NCBI GenBank assembly: GCA_036250195.1
Contig: JAVHZZ010000009.1
Location: forward strand, 40,391,824 to 40,455,823
Reading direction: 5' to 3'
DNA length: 64,000 nucleotides
Source of the DNA: Mixophyes australis
Taxonomy: Eukaryota > Chordata > Amphibia > Anura > Limnodynastidae
The first letter of the stretch is position 1. Each line of letters opens with the position of its first letter. A program made the translations under genes and the position numbers. Positions 1 to 11,925 of the stretch are shown piece by piece. The notes below the pieces were generated by a model. That model saw only the letters and a list, made by a program, of their open reading frames with translations, was not told where the DNA came from and searched no databases.

Positions 1-212
1 CCCCTGCATTTTACACCAATGTTCCTTTTATTTGTTTGCCCAAATAGACCTAGCAAGTATAAACAATTTTTGTGGCTTCTTTATAGATAGATTGTAGTGT
101 AGAACATATGCATCTGTTCCCATATAAAGACCCACTTTGCTCACACATAGAGCAAAGGAGCTCATCATACCTTGCTTTCCACCATTTCCAATTAAATCAA
201 ATTCATAATAAA

Positions 213-528
213 CATCATTTATTTATATAGCACCACTAATTCTGCAACGCTGTACAAAGAATTCAGAGTCCCTGCTCCAATAGAGCTTGCAGTTTAAATT
301 CCCTAACACACACTAGCACAGACAGGCTAGATTCAATTTGATAGCAGCCAGTTAACTTACTAGTATGTTTTTTGGATTGTGGGAGGAAACCAGAGTGCCC
401 GGAGGAAACCCACGCAAACACGGGAAGAACATACAAACTCCACACAAAAAAGGCAATGGTCAGAAATCAAAGTCATGACCCCAGTGCTGTGAGGCAGAAG
501 TGCTAATCACTAAGCCACTGTGCTGCCC
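213..528 (-). mobile_element. tRNA-headed SINE with L2-like tail, full length
   Basis: Read on the minus strand, this starts with a tRNA-like head (A-box-like TGGCTTAGTGATTAGCAC, then a B-box-like segment near 470). A conserved body follows with the words for 'gggtttcctccgggcac' and 'aaacatactagtaagttaac', and it ends in a tail close to 'tatataaataaatgatg'. The same consensus appears at 14641-14952, 21117-21391, 43852-44143 and in part at 23810-23945, so the boundaries come from the mutual alignment of copies. It is non-coding and would depend on a LINE for retrotransposition. It is not a tRNA gene, because no cloverleaf continues beyond the promoter boxes. Confidence 0.85.
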
Positions 529-2764
529 TAGAATTGATATAACTGGCCAAACTGACCAGCCAAAATTAATCCTTATGATTGACAAAAACTTATTTCGACC
601 AAGAAAATTGTAGTAGATTTTATCTGCACCAGGTTGTGAGTGAAAAGAAGCTTTAAATAAAGCTTTAAATAAAATGATCCAAGCACTTTGGTTGTGGCTG
701 TTTCATTGGGACATAGAGTGTGCGGTCCCCCTGCAAAAGCCACAACCAGACAACCAGACTATGACAGGCATACAATAACAAGGAAACCTGCAGCTAGGTA
801 TCACCACAGACCTAGCCTGTTTGGCATGGTGCTGAATCACTGATGGGAGTAAAACATACAAATAAGTGTGGGTCACCCCTAAGGAAAAAAAAAGCCCCAC
901 GCTGAAAGTACTGGAGTTCCTTCCTACATCCGTGGGTGGTGAATGTTGGGACAATAGTGTAAAACATTTTTTTTTTTTAATGTAGCATTCTGGTCCTAGC
1001 AAAAGCCTGCAGCCACAAATTGTATCCCATGGCTGCTGTGACCAGTAGTACCACATATAAAAAAAATACTGTAAAAAACAGTCACTATGATACAATACTT
1101 TATTTAAGAAAAAATCCCCTAACCACATTTTTAACAATTTATTTGGCTTTTAAAACAAATGGCATAAAAAAACACGTTTTATGCAGATCTGCTCCATGCA
1201 AAGCCCCACCATGAATGACAGATCGAGAGAGATAACAGAACTGACTAATACAGAGTTGCTCTATATTGGTTAGTGCTGACAGGCCTCCTGGCTTTTCATT
1301 CACGACTAGGCTCTGCAAGTGCCAGGTGCCATTGTGATTATTTTTTTGTGAGCCCAATTCCTCAATGGAAATTAACCTCATGAAGAAAAGGTTATGGCTG
1401 TGTCACATTATAACAACCACTCTGTGGTTTTCTCTGTTATAGAGTGATGAGCCTAGCCTGTCATAGCCTGGTACTTGATGTGGCTTTTGTGTGGGGACAT
1501 CAGTCTATTCTTCCCTATGCAATTGCCTCAACCATTCCAGGCTATGAGCATTGCCCTGATCTTTTGGCTGGATGTTGATGATTCACTAGATTGCTGCCTG
1601 CCCTGACCTATTGACTGGACACTGGCCATCCCTGGATTGCCGCCTGCCCTGACTTCTTCCATGACATAGGAACTTACTCCATCTACTTCAGTCTATGTTA
1701 CTACCTATGATCACTTGTTTTTCAATTACCGGTACTGTTTATTGGTGTCTCCAATGTTTCTAATACCAGTATCTATCCCAGAATAAGCATCTACTGTTGG
1801 CACAAGATCTGGGTGCAACAAGTACCAGTGAGCATGTTCATCTCTAAGGAAAGAAGGGTTTCTATAGACTTGGTTCTAGAATTTAATTCCATTAATTTGG
1901 CAGCTGGCATCACATGATGATAAGTTTCCCCTGCTGCACTTCTCTTATCTAAGAGGGGCTTAAAAGGAAGATCATAATTTTGATAAAGCATATGAAAATG
2001 TGCTTGCTATGAATGGTCAATCAGAAGAGTCCAGACACCATTGCTTTATTTTGCAAAATTGTTTTGTGTAGAAAAGAAAAGTATAAACAACACGGGGGAA
2101 AGGGGGGATAACGATTATGTATTATTGTTATTTTCCCTTAATAATCAGGTATGACAATATATATTGTATGTAACTTTGTAATATAATCTCAATGTGTGCT
2201 TTGCTAAATGACATGAGTCTGAACCTATGCAAGTGTCAATAATCTTTTGAAATTAGCCAGAAAGAGATAGATAAGCATTTCTGAAGAGTTTTTTTTGGTA
2301 TGCAGAGGATGTGGACCTGACCAGCAGAGCCGAATGAACAGAGGTGAGAACTCAGGCCCTATGAACATTCCAGATCTCAGAACATCCCTAGCTCACTTCG
2401 AACGCCCTGTGACATTTGGGAGATCAATCAATGAGAGCTATGTGGAAAAAGGTTTAAAACCTTCTTCTTTAGACATCACATTGTGCATTTTAATGAGGGG
2501 GTCTATCAAGACTGAAATGTCCCATATTTCTCAATTGTATTCTCTCACACACATCAAGTCTTAACTAGTAAGTAGTGACTTTATTTTCTGAAACTTATTT
2601 GTGCAACTTATTGTATTTCTTGTCATTAACTTTTTGTAACTAAACCTTGGAAACATTTTCAGATTAAAATACATTTGAGATAGCATATTCTCCATGATTC
2701 TTTGTGAACTTACGAAGCCCAGGAAGGCTCATGCTGCATTTGCGTATGATATAAGTGTGAAACA
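529..2764. other. no gene recognised; one unassigned interspersed repeat
   Basis: No coding region is supported. The part at about 690-990 resembles 7975-8225: both carry 'ggcatggtgctgaat', a nearby 'gggtggtg(a/g)atgttg' and a stretch ending 'gtgt.aaac', so they look like diverged copies of one interspersed repeat that I cannot name. The rest is AT-rich and I see no structure in it. Confidence 0.5.
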
Positions 2765-3425
2765 TTAATAAGTAGGGGTGTGCATCGGCCACTTTTCGGG
2801 TTTTGGGTTTTGGGTTCTGATTACCTTGAGGTTTTGGGTTTGAATGGGTTTTGCCAAAAAACCCCACTCAAGGTTTTGGTTCTGATTTTGGGTTCTGATT
2901 TTTTTTTAAAAAAGCATAAAAGTGCTAAAATCCAGATTTTTGTATTTTTTTCACTCCTACGCTATTATTAACCTCAATAACATTAATTTCCACTAATTTC
3001 CAGTCTATTCTGAACACCTCACACCTCACAATATTGTTTTTAGCCAAAAGGTTGCACCGAGGTAGCTGGATGACTAAGCTAAGCGACACAAGTGGGCGGC
3101 ACAAACACGTGGCCCATCTAGGAGTGGCACTGCAGGGGCAGACATAATGGCAGTTTGAAAAACTAGGCCCCAAAGAGCACATAATGCCAAAAAAAGAGAG
3201 GTGCAAGATGGAATTGTCCTTGGGCCCTCCCATCCATCCTTATGTTGGTGAAATAGGACATGCGCACTTTAACAAACCAATCATTTTAGCGACAGGGCCT
3301 ACCAAACTACTGTGGCTGAAATGATTGGTTTGTTTGGGCCCCCACACAAAAAAAGCTATTCATCTCTCCCTGTACAAAGTAAACTGGCTCTAGTGAGGCA
3401 AGATGTCATCCTCATCCTCATCCTC

Positions 3426-6400
3426 TTATTCCTCGCCCCCTTCAGTGTGTACTTCCTCATCCTCACATATTATCAATTCGTCCCTGCTGGACTCCACAAT
3501 CACCGGTCCCTCTGTAATCTCTGGAGGCCATTGCTGGTCTTGATTGCAGAATTGATAATTCATTTTTATGAACATCATCTTTTCAACATTTTGCAGAAGG
3601 AACCTCCTTCGCCGCTCACTGACCAGGTTCCCCGCTGCACTAAAAACTCTTTCGGAGTACACACTGGAGGGGGGACAACTCAGGTAAAATAGAGCCAGTT
3701 TGCACAGGGGCTTCCAAACTGCCTTTTTTTCCTGCCAGTAAAAGTAAGGACTGTCTGACATGTCTACTTGGATGGTGTCAGCATAGTAATCCTCCAAAAT
3801 TTTTTCAATGGTGACAGCATCCAATGCAGCGACAGTAGACATGTCTGCAATGGTTGGCAGGTCTTTCAGTCCAGACCAGATGTTCTCTGCATCCCCGCCA
3901 GCGGGTCATTTATGAAATCTCAGCTGTTTCCTCGCAGCCACAGGTGTGGAAGAAAATGAAGGAGGAGCTGTTGGCATGTCACAGTCCTCTTCAGATGACA
4001 ATCTCCTGACCAGCAGGTCTTTGCACCGCTGTAGACTTGTGTCCGCCGGAAACAGAGACACAACATACGCTTTAAACCGAGTATCGAGCACAGTGGCCAG
4101 AATGTATTCCTCTGACTTTAAAAGAGTGAACCACCCTCGAATCCTGGCAAAGCGTACGAAGGGCTTCATCCACAAGAGCTACATGCTTTGTGGAATCGCA
4201 ATGGTTTACCAGCTCCTCCCTCACTTTCTCCAGCTGCTTCTGCAACAGCCTGATCAGGGGAATCACCTGACTCAAGCTGGCAGTGTCGGAACTGACTTCT
4301 CGTGTGGCAAGTTCAAACGGCTGGAGAACCTTGCACAACACGGAAATCAGTCTCCACTGCGCTTGACTCAGGCGCATCCCCACTCCTTTGCCTATGTCGT
4401 AGGTGGCTGTGTAGGCTTGAATGGCCTTTTGCTGCTTCTCCATCCTCTGCAGCATATAGAGGGTGGAGTTCCAGCGCGTCACAACCTCTTGTTTGAGGTG
4501 ATGGCAGGGCAGGTTCAGGCTTTTCTGATGTTGCTCGAGTCTGCGGTAGGCAGTGGCAGAATGCCGAAAGTGTCCAGCAATTTTGCGGGCCACCGCAAGC
4601 ATATCCTGCACACCCCTGTCACTTTTCAGGTAATGCTGCACCACCAAATTTATTGTGTGGGCAAAATATGGCACGTGCTGGTAATTGCCCATATGTAATG
4701 CTCGCACAATGTTACTGCCGTTGTCCGACATCACAAATCCCCAGGAGAGTGTAAGTGGGGTAAGACACTGCGACAGTATTTTCCTCAGTTTCTCTAAGAG
4801 GTTGTCAGCATTGTGCCTCTTACTAAAACCGGTGATACACAATGTTGCCTGCCTTGGAACGAGCAGGCGTTTTGGAGATGCTGCTACTGATGCTGCTGCT
4901 GTTGCTGCGGAAGGCGATGCATCTACCCAGTGGGTTGTCACAGTCATATAGTCCTTAGTTTGCCCTGAACCACTTGTCCACATGTCAGTGGTTAAGTGGA
5001 CAGTGGGTACAACCGCATTTTTCAGAGCACTGAGGACACTTTTTCGCACTTCTCTGTACATCCTGGGTATCGCCTGCCTAGTGAAGTGGAATCTCGACGG
5101 GATTTGGTACACAATACCTCCATCAACCGTCTAAATCCCACTCCACTGATGGCACGTCTAACACCAACATAGCTGTTAAGGACGCAGTTATCCGCTTTGA
5201 CATAGGATGACTACTGTCGTACTTCGTGCTCATGGCAAACGACTGTTGTACGTTCAATTGTTTAGTGTAAGACATAGCGTTCTTATGACTTCCCCTCTGG
5301 GAAGATGACCGACTACAAGCAGCAACAGCGGCAGTAGTAGGCATAGCGCTGCAGGATCCTCCGGAAGAATCCCGGATTGAAGAGGACTCAGTCATGCCGG
5401 TGACATGGACTGCAGGACTATCTCCAATTGAGATCGAGGAGGAAATTGACGAGGAGGGTGATGCTGGTGTGGATACAACAGGACCAAGGGATTTAGGTGT
5501 CCCTGGACTGCTGACGGTCTTAGCCACAGTTCCTGAACTAAACACTGAATTATGAAGGTTCTTCAGGTGACATATAAAGGAGGATGTCCCTAGGTGGCCA
5601 AGATCCTTACCACTGCTTATTTGAGCTTTACATAAGGTACATATGGCAATACATTTGTTGTCCGGATTGGGACAGAAATAATTCCAGACTGAAGAGGTGG
5701 ATTTCTTGGTCTTCTGGCCAGGCATGACGATGTGCTTTTTCATCCCATGGACAACAACTGTTTCCCCCCCTGGGGCCTCATTTAAGATAACCACATCAGC
5801 ATCCTCCTCATCAAGTTTCTCCTCAGCGCCAGCTTCATCAATATCCTCCTCCTGGTGTATAACATTGACACCTTCATTAGCCAAATCTGTAACTGCACTG
5901 TGGGTGATCCTTCCAGCATATGCAGAAGGCATGCTGCAAATGGTGGAAGGAGCCACCTCTTCCCGTACAGTGATGGGAAGGTCAGGCTTCGCAATCACCA
6001 ACACCCTTGGACTCGCCTTGGGGATTTGTGATGCCATCTCATTAGAAGGCAGAGTTGTTTGCTGTGTTGTTGATGACAGCTTAACTCTCTTAAATTTTTA
6101 TAGGGGGGGGGAGGAGGAGGGCTTAGATCCTTGGGTGAAGCTGAACCACTAGTCATGAACACGGACCAGGCCTAAGCCGTTCCTTGCCACTTCGTGTCGT
6201 AAATGGCATATTGGCAAGTTTATGTTTCTCCTCAGAAGATTTTAATTTTCTTTTTTTGCTAATTTTAGTGAACTTTGGCTTTTTGGATTTTATATGCCCT
6301 CTACTAGGAGATTGGGCATCGGCCTTGGCAGACGACGTTGATGGCATTTCATCGTCTATGTCATGACTAGTGGCAGCAGCTTCAGCATTAGGAGGAAGTG

Positions 6401-6431
6401 GTCCTTGATCTTTCCCTACTTTATCCTCCAA
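3426..6431 (-). pseudogene. hAT transposase, BED zinc finger type (broken)
   Basis: Reading frames on the minus strand at 6431-6153, 6037-5123, 5112-4072, 4175-3906 and 3842-3426 together cover a whole transposase. In order they show a basic Ser/Lys-rich N-terminus, a BED finger (about 5710-5560, 'SVWNYFCPNPDN', two Cys, HLKNLH), a Ser-rich linker, the RNase H-like core ('TTDMWTSGSGQ', then 'GFVMSDNGSN'), 'VTRWNSTLYML', and the C-terminal dimerisation region ('SSVYSERVFSAAGNLVSERR'). The order and motifs are those of Ac/ZBED-type hAT transposases (family knowledge). Frame changes near 6150-6040, 5115, 4100 and 3900 with internal stops make it non-functional. The start is uncertain because the first frame has no convincing ATG. 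It could not mobilise its own copy. Confidence 0.88.
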
Positions 6432-6458
6432 ATTTTTGTATTAATATTATATTATATT

Positions 6459-6792
6459 TTTTTAGACTGCAGGAACAGTGAACGTAGTTAGATTGCAGTA
6501 CCAATTTTTTTAGACTGCAAGAACAGTGAACGTAGTTAGATTGCAGTACCAATTTTTTTAGACTGCAGGAACAGTGAACGTAGTTAGATTGCAGTACCAA
6601 TTTTTTTAGACTGCAGGAACAGTGAGCGTAGTTAGATTGCAGTACTAATTTTTTTAGACTGCAGGAACAGTGAACGTTGATAGATTGCAGTACCAATTTT
6701 TTTAGACTGCAGGAACAGTGAACATTGATAGATTGCAGTACCAATTTTTTTAGACTGCAGGAACAGTGAACGTTGATAGATAGCAGTACCAA
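6459..6792. repeat. 48-bp tandem array, 7 units
   Basis: The word 'gactgca' recurs at 6465, 6513, 6561, 6609, 6657, 6705 and 6753, exactly 48 bp apart. The first four units carry 'cgtagttaga' (one with 'gcgtagttaga') and the last three carry 'cgttgataga' or 'cattgataga', so two sub-variants were amplified. Each unit has a run of about seven T. The array lies immediately upstream of the transposase start in the hAT element, so it may have held promoter or transposase-binding sites (inference). Open frames through it are artefacts of the 48-bp (3n) period. Confidence 0.95.
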
Positions 6793-6998
6793 TGGACTCA
6801 GCAGGGCAGAGCACAGGACACAGCACCACTGGACTCAGCAGGACAGAGCACAGGATACAGCACCACTGGACTCAGCAGGACAGAGCAAGGGACACAGCAC
6901 CACTGGACTCAGCAGGACAGAGCACAGGACACAGCACCACTGGACTCAGCAGGACAGAGCACAGGACACAGCACCACTGGACTCAGCAGGACAGAACC
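6793..6998. repeat. 37-bp tandem array, about 5.5 units
   Basis: The word 'ggactcagcagg' recurs at 6794, 6831, 6868, 6905, 6942 and 6979, a 37-bp period. Units are nearly identical ('cagagcacaggacacagc' with single-base changes). It abuts the 48-bp array directly and lies between it and the GC-rich right end of the hAT element. The position suggests an amplified 5' flank, as seen in many hAT elements; no function is shown. Confidence 0.95.
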
Positions 6999-7268
6999 AC
7001 AGGAATGACCAGGACAGAGGACACCACTAACAAAACACACCCTCCCGCTTCCCTGATCAATGCTCGAGTGAAGATGGCGGCGGCAAGCGGGGAATTTAAA
7101 TAATCTGAGTATCGCGAGATCCGACGGCGGGATTAGGACATCAAAGCCTCGTTTTCATTGTGGCCATCGGCGGGAATACCCGAACAGTGCTCGGATCGGG
7201 CTCGGATCCGCACTGTTCGGGGCTGTTCGGATTGCGATAATCCGAGTCCGCTTATCCCTGTTAATAAG

Positions 7269-10080
7269 TGGTTTTAGTGAACATAAGGACACCATAGTAA
7301 ATCCTTAATGGTGGCAGAAAAGGTGTATTCATTGCCAAGTGACAAAGGTGACGCCAGTCACGAACAGCTGTTCAGATTGCTGTATCTGGGACAGGCTGGG
7401 CGTTCATGACAGTGGGTCCTTCAGAAATTGTCCTTCCCTGCCCCTTAAGAAAACAAATGATAACCCTTGCCCAGGGGTTCCATGTGGTGGTCCTGGGGAG
7501 GGATAAAACCAGGATAACCAGAACAAGATAACAACCCAGTTTTTGGCTGAATGGCTAAATTTTATGTCCTGAAGGTTAGATGACATCAGAGTCCAGCCCC
7601 TCTTATTCCCTTTTCTATTGTCAGGGTTCCTTTTGAAAAAAAAGTAGTGATGGACCTAGAAGGCCCAATAAAAAACCTCTACAGAGAACAATATCAAATT
7701 GGTATTTGTAGATTACAAACTTCCATAACCAGACTAAAGTGGATAACACATTGGTACAATAGGTGTTTTTTTTTGTCTATCATGTATCCTACGATACATG
7801 TAGCTAGGCATAGTTTGTTATATATGTCTGTCTGCGATCAAGTAATTGTGACGTCCTTCATCATCATCATCAACATCTTGGAAAAAATAGAAAATAGATA
7901 CATTTTAGAGGAGCATGTCCCCACCTGCCCTAAAAAAAAAGTGGAAAAAGTGATCTAAGCACCAGTGCTCATAGTCTGGGCTGGTTAATGCTAATGTCTG
8001 GGGGCAAACAGCACCAAGCTATGACGGTCTTGTATGGTCACACTTAAAGGATAACCTATAACATGGGGTTTCCCTGTGGAACACAGACCCAACATTTTCA
8101 GCATGGTGCTGAATTCCCCAGCAGAATTGGTAGATTAAAAAAGTTGGAAAACCATCACTGCGGCTCCTCCCAATACCCCTGGGTGGTGGATGTTGTGGTA
8201 ATAATGTGTTAAACTACATAAACAGTACATTGATAATGACACTACTGATTTCAACATGAAGCAACCTTAGAAGTACAAGTGCCAACATGCCAATTACTGT
8301 CACAGCATACTGTAGCGTGATCTGTTGGGACATAGGAAAATACTGTACAAAAAAATTAGTCACAATAGGAAAACTCCTTTAATTAAAATGAATACTCCCC
8401 TAATGCATTGTTCACCCTTTGTTAAATGCCTAATTTCATAGGCATCCACTCATTTCTTCTTGTTTCCCATGTAAATCCAAGGAAAAGACAAAAAAACATT
8501 TAAAACAAAGTTGAACTGCTCATTGGATAGTTGCAGCTAGACCCCAGGTGGGGACACAATAAACTTCATTACATCAAGGAAGCCTCACTCAGCTTTTTAC
8601 TATTATGTTAAAAGAATAACATTTGAAGGCTTCTTGCAAAAATTGCTGTCACATGCATGCATCTTAAGCTCTTTCATTAATCTCTTATTCATCCCTTAGT
8701 TGCTAATCACCTCAATGATTGCAACTTCCGATTGGTTCTTCTGCTCATGCCCCCTCCCTTTCACCTCCAGCCCTGCTCTGCAGCATCCTGTTTTCCTTTT
8801 GGACTGTGAAATGAACTATGGAGCCCTGGGGAAAAAATGACATTGTGGAGCAGCCTCTGGAGCTCAGAGAAAGGGACCAGGTCGCTAATCGGTGGCAATG
8901 CAGCTAAAAGTTCATACAGTTTTAAAGAAGTTGTTTGATATGTTAATTTATCCAACATGATTTCAATATAAAAAGTGAATTGCTCATGATTTGTTTCACA
9001 AGATGCGCCCCAATACCCAAAATGTCCAATAGATATGGTACCAGGTTGAATTGTTTTGTGCAGAAATAAAGATAATTTCTACAGACAGAAGACAATAAAC
9101 ATGTTTGAAGGTACTTTAATTGATTACAGATAAGTTAATGTAGGATTGCTATTAATTCAACATTAACTTAATGTGCCTGAAAATTAGGATGGGCTACATT
9201 GATTTTATTATCTTCCATTTTCTCATTCTCAAAAAGGATAATTACAAATACATTTATTTTACTAGTAAGGAAGGGGTACTTACCTGGCATTCTGCATCTT
9301 TTGCTGAATGGGCATAGTCTTTAAAATAGTTGCTGAGGTTTCTATCTCTGGATTTATATTGTAAAAGTACCATGATGCCAATTTCCATTTGCTAAGGCTA
9401 ATCTTGACCTTAATAATGAATTTAGGTATCTTGGACACCCAACCTGTCACAAAAAACAACTCTGGCCCCACCTTTCTGGTAGATGTAAAAAGTGCAAAAG
9501 AAAATAGTTTGTTTCAAACAACAACTCTTGTTATACCACAGACACTTAGACATGTTATTTTTTGTTGAACATCATTTTGGATTCAGAACTCCTGAAATGA
9601 TTTCATATTTCCTGTAAATAATATATTTTCAGTTTTGACCTTTACAAGATCAAAGGGTTGTATTCTGAGTATTGGAACATGCATTTTCTTTGTCACCACT
9701 TTTATCAGTATACAAGATTTTCTACTCAAACATACATACAGATAGAAGATTTGTTATTCCAAAATATCCCGAATAATTTCTATTTATCCTGAGAATTTTT
9801 TTTCTTTTTTTTTAATTTACATTTGAAAAGAGCTTAGCAAATGGTTCCATAATTATCTATCCTGAATAGTCTAATAGCTCAAATTTGCATGGGCTATCAC
9901 AACAGGGCCTGATTATCCATTAGGTAGACTAAGCTACAGTCTATAGTGCAGGGCTTTTTTTCCGACGGTGGGGGGTTCAATGTTTTTGAAAACTGAAATT
10001 AATTTTACAATTTAAGAGTATAGCTGTCCTCCAACGTAAAAGAAAACATGAAATACAAATGTAGTAAGGTTTTATTCTTA
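7269..10080. other. no gene recognised
   Basis: No coding sequence, RNA gene or clear transposon boundary is visible. 7975-8225 is a diverged copy of the unassigned repeat near 690-990. Short homopolymer tracts occur near 7760, 7925 and 9790-9820. The remainder is AT-rich. Confidence 0.5.
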
Positions 10081-10094
10081 ACTTACTCCCATAG

Positions 10095-10475
10095 TAATCC
10101 CTTAGATTGTAAGCTCCTCTGAGCAGGGTCCTCTCTCCTCCTGTTTCCACCACTTTTAACTCTGCTCTACAGCTACTCTGCCCACCTCCTTCTTTAGCCT
10201 CCGCCCACCGACTCCACTCCTGCTTTTCACTGCACCTTTTCTATAGCTCCTAACCTGGAAGCAGGCTTCCTGCTGTGCTGACTTTCCATCACACTCATCC
10301 TGTCTTATTGGCTGTGCTCCTAGCCACCTGAGTTATTGTGCTGCTTGTTTATTGTACCGTAACATTGTACCTTGTACTGCCCTATTGTTTGTTCTTGTAC
10401 GGCACTGTGGATACTTTGTAGCGCCTTGCAAATCTTAATAATAAGAATAATAAAAATAATAATAATAGTAATAGC
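10095..10475 (+). mobile_element. L2-type LINE, 3'-end fragment
   Basis: The segment begins 'tagattgtaagctcctctg' and ends in a 'gtagcgccttgcaaat' motif followed by an (AAT)n-like tail. The same order of motifs closes the longer L2 remnant at 11926-13815 (from 13445 on), and the SINE tails in this window share both motifs. It is a 5'-truncated insertion or a decayed 3' UTR and codes for nothing. Confidence 0.8.
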
Positions 10476-11925
10476 AAAGGCTGAAGTCATTCTTGGGAGG
10501 GTGCTTAAAAATAAGGGAGTAGGAGGGACAAGCAGGGCGACAGGTGCAAGCATAAAAAGCCCATCCACCTTCACCCTTAATAGCGCTCCATACCTCCATT
10601 CTGCTAGACAGTTCTGATTTTAATGAATATGAAATGAGTGACAAAGATTGCCAAAACTCTTTTAAAACACCAAGTGGAGCTGAGTTTTGAATGCGCTGGA
10701 ACATAAACATTGGTGGGGGCGGGGTTGCAGAAAACCAGATTTTATATTATTGACGAGTTCGCTTTTACCTACCGTGTATTATCCTGGTATGGAAGACAAG
10801 GGGCCGTAACAAGCGTATTAGTCTAGGGCTGCCTGAACCCTTAATAAGGTCCTGTATCTCAGGATAACTAATGCTCGATCTATACTGACAATTTCTGTTT
10901 CCATGATCCTCCTCTTCAAACCTATTACTTGTTTTTTTCTGTAGGCTATATTTGTCCATATGTATTAATACATAAAAATATACTATTAATATCATTTATT
11001 TTTATCTTTAGTTTTGCTTTATTATAGTTATCATTACAGGTGAAAGATAATAAGACAAATGTATATCTCAAATTTGATCATGTATTATACTTATACTAAT
11101 AACAGCTTGAATCAAAGAAATTTCGGCCTATCGTGTTAATACAATAATGTTACACAAAATGATTATATCAGCTCATTTCTAGTAGTGACTATGAAAGTAT
11201 TTCTAGTTTAATGGAAAGTTGTTAATTTTAGGACACTGTGATGAAAGCAAAGTAAAACATGCAGTTCTTTTAATCTCAATTTCCCCTTTCTACTGTGCCA
11301 TGTGTCAAAAGTGCCACTTCTCATAATTTGCTATTTTATTGTCAACGTCTAACTAGTAATACGTCAATCAGTTTGGGATTCAGAGATTTACATGTATTTT
11401 TGATATTCACCATCAGCAAATTCACTCACAAATATCAATGCTGATTCTCCCAAAAGTCAGTGAAAATGTAACATAAAATATTTATTGTAGTAAAAAAGGA
11501 GACTATGCCATGGTAAACAACACATGAGGTCCCTAGCAATTTGGATTCAACTAACTTGAATCTAGTTTTGTTGAGGCAAGTGCATGCTGTTTGCAAGAAG
11601 GTGACTAGCAATAAAACTTTTGCTTGTACGCTACATACAGTTAGTATTTCTCTGAGTAAAAATTAATGTGTTTCGCACCCAGACCACAAAAAAAGTGAAC
11701 ACTTTTTTCACTTTAATTGTGAGCACAAGTTCTCTAAGGCCAGGATAGACGGAACACACCTCACAGCCTAATTATGAGTGGTGCTGTTAGGCTGTTAGAT
11801 AATGACTTTATAAGCCGAAAGGCTATACAGACCAATATGATCATCTCACTATGCATAGTTGTTCAGTCAAACTTTTACTTCCAAATCAACATTGCCTTGG
11901 AGTTTAAAAAATAAATAAATGCATA
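10476..11925. other. no gene recognised
   Basis: The stretch is AT-rich. I see no coding potential, no inverted-repeat boundary and no match to other parts of the window. Confidence 0.45.

Larger units (their letters stand above)
2773..7260 (-). mobile_element. hAT DNA transposon, complete ends with 8-bp target duplication
   Basis: The element is bounded by the perfect 8-bp direct repeat TTAATAAG at 2765-2772 and 7261-7268, the target-duplication size of the hAT superfamily. The left end starts TAGGGGTGTGCATCGGCC; the right end, read inward, starts CAGGGATAAGCGGACTCGG, an imperfect terminal inverted repeat. Inside are a decayed BED-finger hAT transposase on the minus strand (3426-6431) and two tandem arrays on its 5' side (6459-6792 and 6793-6998). 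The subterminal part at 2773-3000 matches, in inverted orientation, the right end of the element at 15703-22197, which defines this as the transposase 3' end. Length is 4488 bp. No later insertion is visible in it. Confidence 0.9.

Noticed and set aside
460..528. Possible tRNA genes from A-box and B-box words (also at 14900, 44100)
   Set aside because: They are the tRNA-derived heads of SINEs; the downstream sequence does not complete a cloverleaf.
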